A program made the translations under genes and the position numbers. A stretch of 64,000 nucleotides of DNA from Stutzerimonas stutzeri (GTDB lineage Bacteria; Pseudomonadota; Gammaproteobacteria; Pseudomonadales; Pseudomonadaceae), in assembly GCF_018138085.1 (NCBI RefSeq), contig NZ_CP073105.1:744001-808000 (forward strand), given 5' to 3'. The notes under the pieces are model-generated. The model had not been told where the DNA came from. It worked only from the letters and a program-made list of their open reading frames with translations, and searched no databases. Positions 59,568-64,000 of the stretch are shown piece by piece. The stretch's first letter is position 1; each line of letters starts with the position of its first letter.

Positions 59568-61184
59568 TCAGTAACGGTAACGTGAAATATCGGTGAGCAT
59601 CCGCTCGGCCAGGGCATGCAGATCGTCGGCCTGGCTGGAGGTCTGGTTGGCGGTGCCGGTATTGGTTTCGCTCATCAAGGCGATCTTCTCCACCTGTACA
59701 GCGATCAGGTTGCTGGCGGCGCTTTGTTCGCGAATGGCATATGAGATTTCGGAGGCCAGCGCTACGGTCTGGGTCGAAGCGTTGCGGATCGCCTGTACCG
59801 CTACGCCGGTTTCCTCCGCACGGCTGGCGCTCTGCTGGACCGTATGCACGGCTTGCTGCATGCGCTTCACCACATCGCTGGCGCCTTGTTCGATGGCCGC
59901 GACGATACCGGTAATCTCTGCGGCGGATTCGGCGGTGCGTGCCGCCAGTTTGCGTACTTCATCGGCGACCACGGCGAAACCGCGGCCCTGTTCCCCGGCG
60001 CGTGCGGCTTCGATCGCCGCGTTGAGGGCAAGCAGGTTGGTCTGCGCGGCGACATCGCCGATCACCCCGGTAACGGTGGAGATGCGCGTGGTTTCCTGTT
60101 GCAGGTTATGCACGCTCTCGGCGGTGCCGTTCACTTCTTCGGCAATCATGCCCAGGTCGTCAATGGTGCTTTGCACCACCGCGACGCCTTCGGCGGCACG
60201 GTTGCCCGCCTCGGTCGACAGCTTGGCGGCATCCTCGGCGCGTTCGGCCACATGGTCGATGCTGACGGTCATTTCCTCGACGCCGGCGGCCATCTGCGTC
60301 GCCGCGTCGGCCTGGGCGACGGAGCTGCCGGAGAATTCGTTGGCATTGACCCGCAGCACGCCGGCGGCACGGCCCACATCCTCTGCGTTCCTGGCCAGGT
60401 CGTTGAAGCTGCGCTGCAGGGCTTCGATCATGGCGTCGAAGGCCTGCACGGTCTGGCCGATCTCATCGTTCGAACGGGACCCGACGCGGCGAGTCAGGTC
60501 GAGCGTTTCACCGATGGTCATGACAGTCCGTCGCATCGCCTGCAAGGGCGACATGATCGAGCGGCCCAGGGTAAGGCCGAAGCCCATCATCACCACCAGC
60601 GCCGCCAGCACGATGCCCAGCAGAAGCCGGAACGACGTGCGGTAGGCCTCGGCAGAGGCTTGCTGGGTGGCATTAAGGGCGGTGGTGGCATCGGCGGAAA
60701 GCTGATCCGCCAGCTGCCCGGTGAGAATGGCGGCATCCTCGATGAATGGGCTTGAGGCCAGTTCCATTGCGGCCTCGGTCTGGTTCTGGCGTGAGCGGGC
60801 CAGCGCCGTCTCGCCGACGATGAGGTAGGCCTTGACCGTCTTGCGGAATTCTTCCAGCGCTCGGGTGGCTTCTTCCGAGTCGGCATCGGCAATGGCCCGT
60901 GCCAGATCCTCATCGAACTCACGGCCCTTGCGTTGCAACTGCTCATCGAGCGTTCGCTTACGCGCGGAATCGGGGTCGGCGATGTGCCGGAAGATGATGC
61001 CGCGCAGTTCCTGATAGCGGCCGGCAAAGGTCTTCGCATCCACCAGGCGCGGAACCTCATTGCTGGTGATATGCGCGACCGATGCGTCGAGTTTTCGTAG
61101 CTGGATCAGCCCCAGCGCGCCGACGGCGAACAGCGATAGCAAAGCGATCGACACCAGCGCTATCAGGCGAAATTTGATGGTCAT
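59568..61184 (-). CDS. Methyl-accepting chemotaxis protein with a 4HB_MCP ligand domain
   Basis: 538-residue chemoreceptor. TM1 lies at about residues 8-26 and TM2 at about 188-210, around a four-helix-bundle periplasmic domain ([18 protein letters not shown] region read here as [15 protein letters not shown]). HAMP follows, then a methyl-accepting signalling domain with the hairpin tip [20 protein letters not shown] and [12 protein letters not shown]. No C-terminal CheR-docking pentapeptide (ends DISRYRY). It is upstream of and probably cotranscribed with the malE-like gene, 14 bp apart. Confidence 0.92.
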   Translation of the reverse strand: MTIKFRLIALVSIALLSLFAVGALGLIQLRKLDASVAHITSNEVPRLVDAKTFAGRYQELRGIIFRHIADPDSARKRTLDEQLQRKGREFDEDLARAIADADSEEATRALEEFRKTVKAYLIVGETALARSRQNQTEAAMELASSPFIEDAAILTGQLADQLSADATTALNATQQASAEAYRTSFRLLLGIVLAALVVMMGFGLTLGRSIMSPLQAMRRTVMTIGETLDLTRRVGSRSNDEIGQTVQAFDAMIEALQRSFNDLARNAEDVGRAAGVLRVNANEFSGSSVAQADAATQMAAGVEEMTVSIDHVAERAEDAAKLSTEAGNRAAEGVAVVQSTIDDLGMIAEEVNGTAESVHNLQQETTRISTVTGVIGDVAAQTNLLALNAAIEAARAGEQGRGFAVVADEVRKLAARTAESAAEITGIVAAIEQGASDVVKRMQQAVHTVQQSASRAEETGVAVQAIRNASTQTVALASEISYAIREQSAASNLIAVQVEKIALMSETNTGTANQTSSQADDLHALAERMLTDISRYRY

Positions 61185-61342
61185 GCAAGCCCCTTGAACC
61201 TATGTTGCGCGCCGCACAGTGCGACGACGGCACAAGGCTTTCGGCTAGACAGGCGTTCTCTTGAGTCCTGATCGCCGGACGGTAAGCCGCAGCTCGGCGG
61301 GGGCTGACCGGTCGGCGCGTGGACGTGCCGACCGGCGCCGGC

Positions 61343-63136
61343 TCAATCCTTGTCCCGCGCCGGCATCACCTTGCTCATCACCTGCTTGACCGACTGCTTG
61401 ATGATGCCGGCCTGGTTCGGGTCGCCGTGCAGCAGCGCGGTGGCGAACTTCTTGGCCTGCTCCAGCTTAATGTGCGGCGGCAGCGGCGGCACGTCGGGAT
61501 CGGTCTTGAATTCGATCAGCACTGGCCGGTCGGCGGCAAACGCCTGATCCCAGGCGGCGGCGACCTGATCTTCGCGGTCGACGTAGATGCCCTTCAGGCC
61601 GATGGATTCGGCGAAGCGGTGGTAGGGCACGTTGGGGATGTTCTGCGAGGCCTCGAACTTCGGATCGCCTTCCATCGCGCGCTGCTCCCAGGTCACCTGG
61701 TTCAGGTCCTCGTTATTGAACACGCAGCAGATCCATTGCGGGTTCTGCCACTCCTTCCAGTATTTGGCGACGGTGATGAGTTCGGCCATGTTGTTCATCT
61801 GCATCGCACCATCGCCCACCATGGCCACGACCGAACGCTCCGGATGGGCGAACTTGGCGGCGATGGCGTAGGGCACGGCGGCGCCCATCGAGGCCAGACC
61901 TCCGGACAGCGAGCCCATCATGCCGCGGCGCATCTTCACGTCGCGGGCGTACCAGTTGGCGCAGGAGCCCGAATCACTGGTGACGATGGAGTGGTCCGGC
62001 AGGCGCGGCGACAGCTCGAACGCGACGCGCTGCGGGTTGATCGGGTTGGCCTCGACCAGGGCGCGTTTTTCCAGCAGTTCCTCCCAGTCCATGCGCCATT
62101 GCTCGACGCTTTTGCGCCATTTGCGCTCGGTCTTTTCCTCGAGCAGTGGCAGCAACGCGCGCAGGGTTTCGGCCGAGTCGCCTTGCAGGTTCACTTCCAT
62201 CGGGTAGCGGATGCTCAGCATGTCGGCCTTGAGGTCGATCTGCACGCCGCGCGCCTGGCCTTCCTCGGGCAGGAATTCTGAGTAGGGGAAGCCCGAGCCG
62301 ATCATCAGCAGGGTGTCGCACTCGGTCATCAGCTTGTAGCTCGGCTCGGTGCCGAGCAGGCCGATGGAGCCGGTGACCCAGGGCAGGTCGTCGGGCACCG
62401 CGGCCTTGCCGAGCAGCGCCTTGGCGACGCCCGCGCCGAGTTTTTCGGCCACGGCGATCACTTCATCGGTGGCATTCAGCGCGCCGGCACCGACCAGGAT
62501 CGCCACCTTCTTGCCGGCATTGAGCACCTCGGCGGCGCGCTGCAGGTCGGCCTCATAGGGCAACACTTTCGGCCGCGTATAGCCGATGCCGGAATGCACC
62601 GCGCCGTGCGAGCGGGGCGGTTCGCTGTATTCGGCTTCTTGTATGTCGCTGGGCAGGATCAGCGTTGCCACCTTGCGTTCGCCCACCGCGGTGCGAATCG
62701 CCCGGTCGATCAGGTGACGGACCTGCGCCGGCGCGCTGGCCTGTTCGACAAAGGCGCCGGACACGTCCTTGTACAGGGCAGGCAGGTCGATCTCCTGCTG
62801 ATAATGACTGCCCAGCGCGGTGCGTGATTTCTGGCCGGTGATGGCGAGCACCGGCATGTGGTCCAGACGCGCATCGTAGAGACCGGTGATCAGGTGCGCC
62901 GCACCGGGGCCGGAGGTGGCGATGCAGACGCCGAGGCCGCCGTTGAACTTGGCATCGGCCGAGGCCATGAAGGCGGCCATCTCCTCGTGTCGTGCCTGGA
63001 TGAAACGGATCTTCCCGTTGGCGCGATTGAGCGCGCCGAACACCCCGTTGATCCCATCGCCGGGATACCCATAGATGCGCCGCACGCCCCATTGGTAGAG
63101 GCGTTCGATTACGTAGTCGCCGACTGTCATTGCCAT
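61343..63136 (-). CDS. ThDP-dependent pyruvate oxidase/acetolactate synthase-like enzyme
   Basis: 597-residue thiamine-diphosphate enzyme. The N-terminal part begins VGDYVIERLYQWGVRRIYGY and has the activating Glu in QARHEEMAAFMASADAKF. The central FAD/DHS-like domain includes VAILVGAGALNATDEVIAVA, and the ThDP motif is MVGDGAMQMNNMAELITVAK with GDG and a later NN-type segment (NNEDLNQVTWE). It is closest to PoxB/YdaP types; acetolactate synthase activity is less likely. Start 63136 (MAMTVGDYV) is behind GCGAGG. Isolated, no ilvH beside it. Confidence 0.85.
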   Translation of the reverse strand: MAMTVGDYVIERLYQWGVRRIYGYPGDGINGVFGALNRANGKIRFIQARHEEMAAFMASADAKFNGGLGVCIATSGPGAAHLITGLYDARLDHMPVLAITGQKSRTALGSHYQQEIDLPALYKDVSGAFVEQASAPAQVRHLIDRAIRTAVGERKVATLILPSDIQEAEYSEPPRSHGAVHSGIGYTRPKVLPYEADLQRAAEVLNAGKKVAILVGAGALNATDEVIAVAEKLGAGVAKALLGKAAVPDDLPWVTGSIGLLGTEPSYKLMTECDTLLMIGSGFPYSEFLPEEGQARGVQIDLKADMLSIRYPMEVNLQGDSAETLRALLPLLEEKTERKWRKSVEQWRMDWEELLEKRALVEANPINPQRVAFELSPRLPDHSIVTSDSGSCANWYARDVKMRRGMMGSLSGGLASMGAAVPYAIAAKFAHPERSVVAMVGDGAMQMNNMAELITVAKYWKEWQNPQWICCVFNNEDLNQVTWEQRAMEGDPKFEASQNIPNVPYHRFAESIGLKGIYVDREDQVAAAWDQAFAADRPVLIEFKTDPDVPPLPPHIKLEQAKKFATALLHGDPNQAGIIKQSVKQVMSKVMPARDKD

Positions 63137-63417
63137 GGAAACCTCGCTTGGCCTGATGGACCTTTCAGACAAAGGGAGGGCTGGTATACCGGAGGCGTTC
63201 GCACGCAACGCTGACTTCACGCGCAATGGAAGCGGCCTTCGCAGCCCCGGATGCCTGCTGTTCTTGTCTGGACCGGACGAGGGCGCGAGGGTTTCTCAAG
63301 TTATTTCAAAAAGTGACGAGCGATCGTGCCGCGTGGCCTTCGTCTGCCTCCCAGCGGGGCGAGTTCGGTCGCGTGCTCGGGTATCATCGGCAGCCCCTAT
63401 GCCCATGCGATGTTCCG

Positions 63418-64000
63418 ATGAGTCTTCCCGATGCCCGCAGCACGCTGCACCTGCCCCAGGGCGACTGGCCGACCGTGCTCGACTGCCTCTGTGCGCGCTT
63501 CCCGGCCATCGACCGCGCCACCTGGCGCGACCGCTTCGCCCGCGGCCGCGTGCTGGGCGCCGATGGACTGCCGCTTGCGACCGATCATCGCTATCAGGTC
63601 GGTTTGAAGGTGCATTACTTTCGCGAAGTCTCCGCCGAGAAGCCGATCCCGTTCGATGCGCAGGTGCTGCACCTCGACGAGCATCTGCTGGTGGCGGACA
63701 AGCCGCACTTTCTGCCGGTGATGCCGGCTGGTGAATACGTCAACGAAACCCTGCTGGCGCGGCTGAGCAAGCAGCTCGGCAATCCCGATATGGTGCCGAT
63801 CCACCGCATCGACCGGCTCACCGCCGGGCTGGTGCTGTTCTCCACCACGCCCGAGAGCCGCGGCCGTTATCAGGCGCTGTTTCGTGAGCGCAGGATCAGC
63901 AAGGTCTATGAGGCGATCTGCCCGGCGCTGCCGGATCTGGACTTCCCGCGCATCGAGCGGCTGCACATGGTCGACGGCGAACCGTTCTTCCTGATGAAGC
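63418..64000 (+). CDS. RluA-family pseudouridine synthase, partial
   Basis: The first ~194 residues only; the gene runs off the right edge, so it is not a complete frame here. Start ATG 63418 (MSLPDARSTLHLPQGDWPTV). The catalytic Asp is in VPIHRIDRLTAGLVLFSTTP, with VLHLDEHLLVADKPHFLPVM and RRISKVYEAICPALP. The N-terminal S4-like domain lacks several S4 marks (ATWRDRFARGRVL), common in RluA-like RNA pseudouridine synthases of this subgroup. Target position cannot be stated. Confidence 0.88.
   Translation, partial: MSLPDARSTLHLPQGDWPTVLDCLCARFPAIDRATWRDRFARGRVLGADGLPLATDHRYQVGLKVHYFREVSAEKPIPFDAQVLHLDEHLLVADKPHFLPVMPAGEYVNETLLARLSKQLGNPDMVPIHRIDRLTAGLVLFSTTPESRGRYQALFRERRISKVYEAICPALPDLDFPRIERLHMVDGEPFFLMK

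Overview
The window reads as chromosomal core sequence of a high-GC gammaproteobacterium, most likely the Pseudomonas stutzeri group (Stutzerimonas). The evidence is gene content and order. Two long blocks follow Pseudomonas aeruginosa PAO1 order as I recall it: morA-glyA3 through mapZ, radA and mscL (about PA4601-PA4614), and a lon-like protease gene through fklB, ispB, rplU-rpmA, obg, proB, rpsT, murJ, ribF, ileS, lspA, fkpB, ispH, the type IV minor pilin operon and thiO (about PA4576 down to PA4548). A third short block (sui1-speA) matches PA4840-PA4839. Species assignment is inference; I see no rRNA, tRNA, CRISPR array, insertion sequence or prophage.

Layout. 1-8.9 kb: ettA (partial), a PAS-GGDEF-EAL protein, glyA, a Cache histidine kinase with a NarL-type regulator, a membrane methyltransferase and the PilZ adaptor mapZ. 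8.9-12 kb: radA, a small CopD-like membrane protein, a DUF465 protein and mscL. 12-17.7 kb: a Lon-like protease, two conserved small proteins, an alternating five-copy REP/BIME array, fklB and an iron-box-associated small gene. 17.8-30.9 kb: a dense housekeeping block (isoprenoid, ribosomal proteins, GTPase, proline, lipid II flippase, riboflavin kinase, isoleucyl-tRNA synthetase, lipoprotein signal peptidase, ispH). 30.9-38.5 kb: pilE-pilY2-pilY1-pilX-pilW-pilV-fimU and fimT, all on the minus strand and visibly more AT-rich than the flanks. 38.6-45.7 kb: thiO, a SUI1 factor, speA, REP arrays, yjdM-like, thioesterase, dihaem cytochrome and cyanase. 45.8-54.6 kb: a phytanoyl-CoA-dioxygenase-like protein, REP array, sbcCD, a 1-kb intergenic region full of hairpins, an orphan BrxR/CapW-like WYL regulator and small proteins. 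54.7-64 kb: a bqsPQRS-like two-component operon with PepSY partners, a divergent CusF-like protein and another PepSY protein, an orphan maltose-binding-protein-like gene coupled to a chemoreceptor, a ThDP enzyme and a partial RluA-family pseudouridine synthase.

Most of the window is ordinary core genome. The best leads are the three architecturally different tandem REP arrays, one of them alternating A-B-A-B-A; a perfect CRP/Vfr half-site palindrome in front of the fimU-pilE operon; the RExxE-bearing BqsS-like sensor with a possible degenerate BqsR box and a divergent CusF/PepSY pair; the transporter-less MalE-like protein paired with a chemoreceptor; an orphan BrxR/CapW-like regulator; a DnaA-box cluster behind the lon-like gene; and a chain of at least five hairpins at 52.9-53.1 kb. 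I did not find a convincing new multi-gene system.
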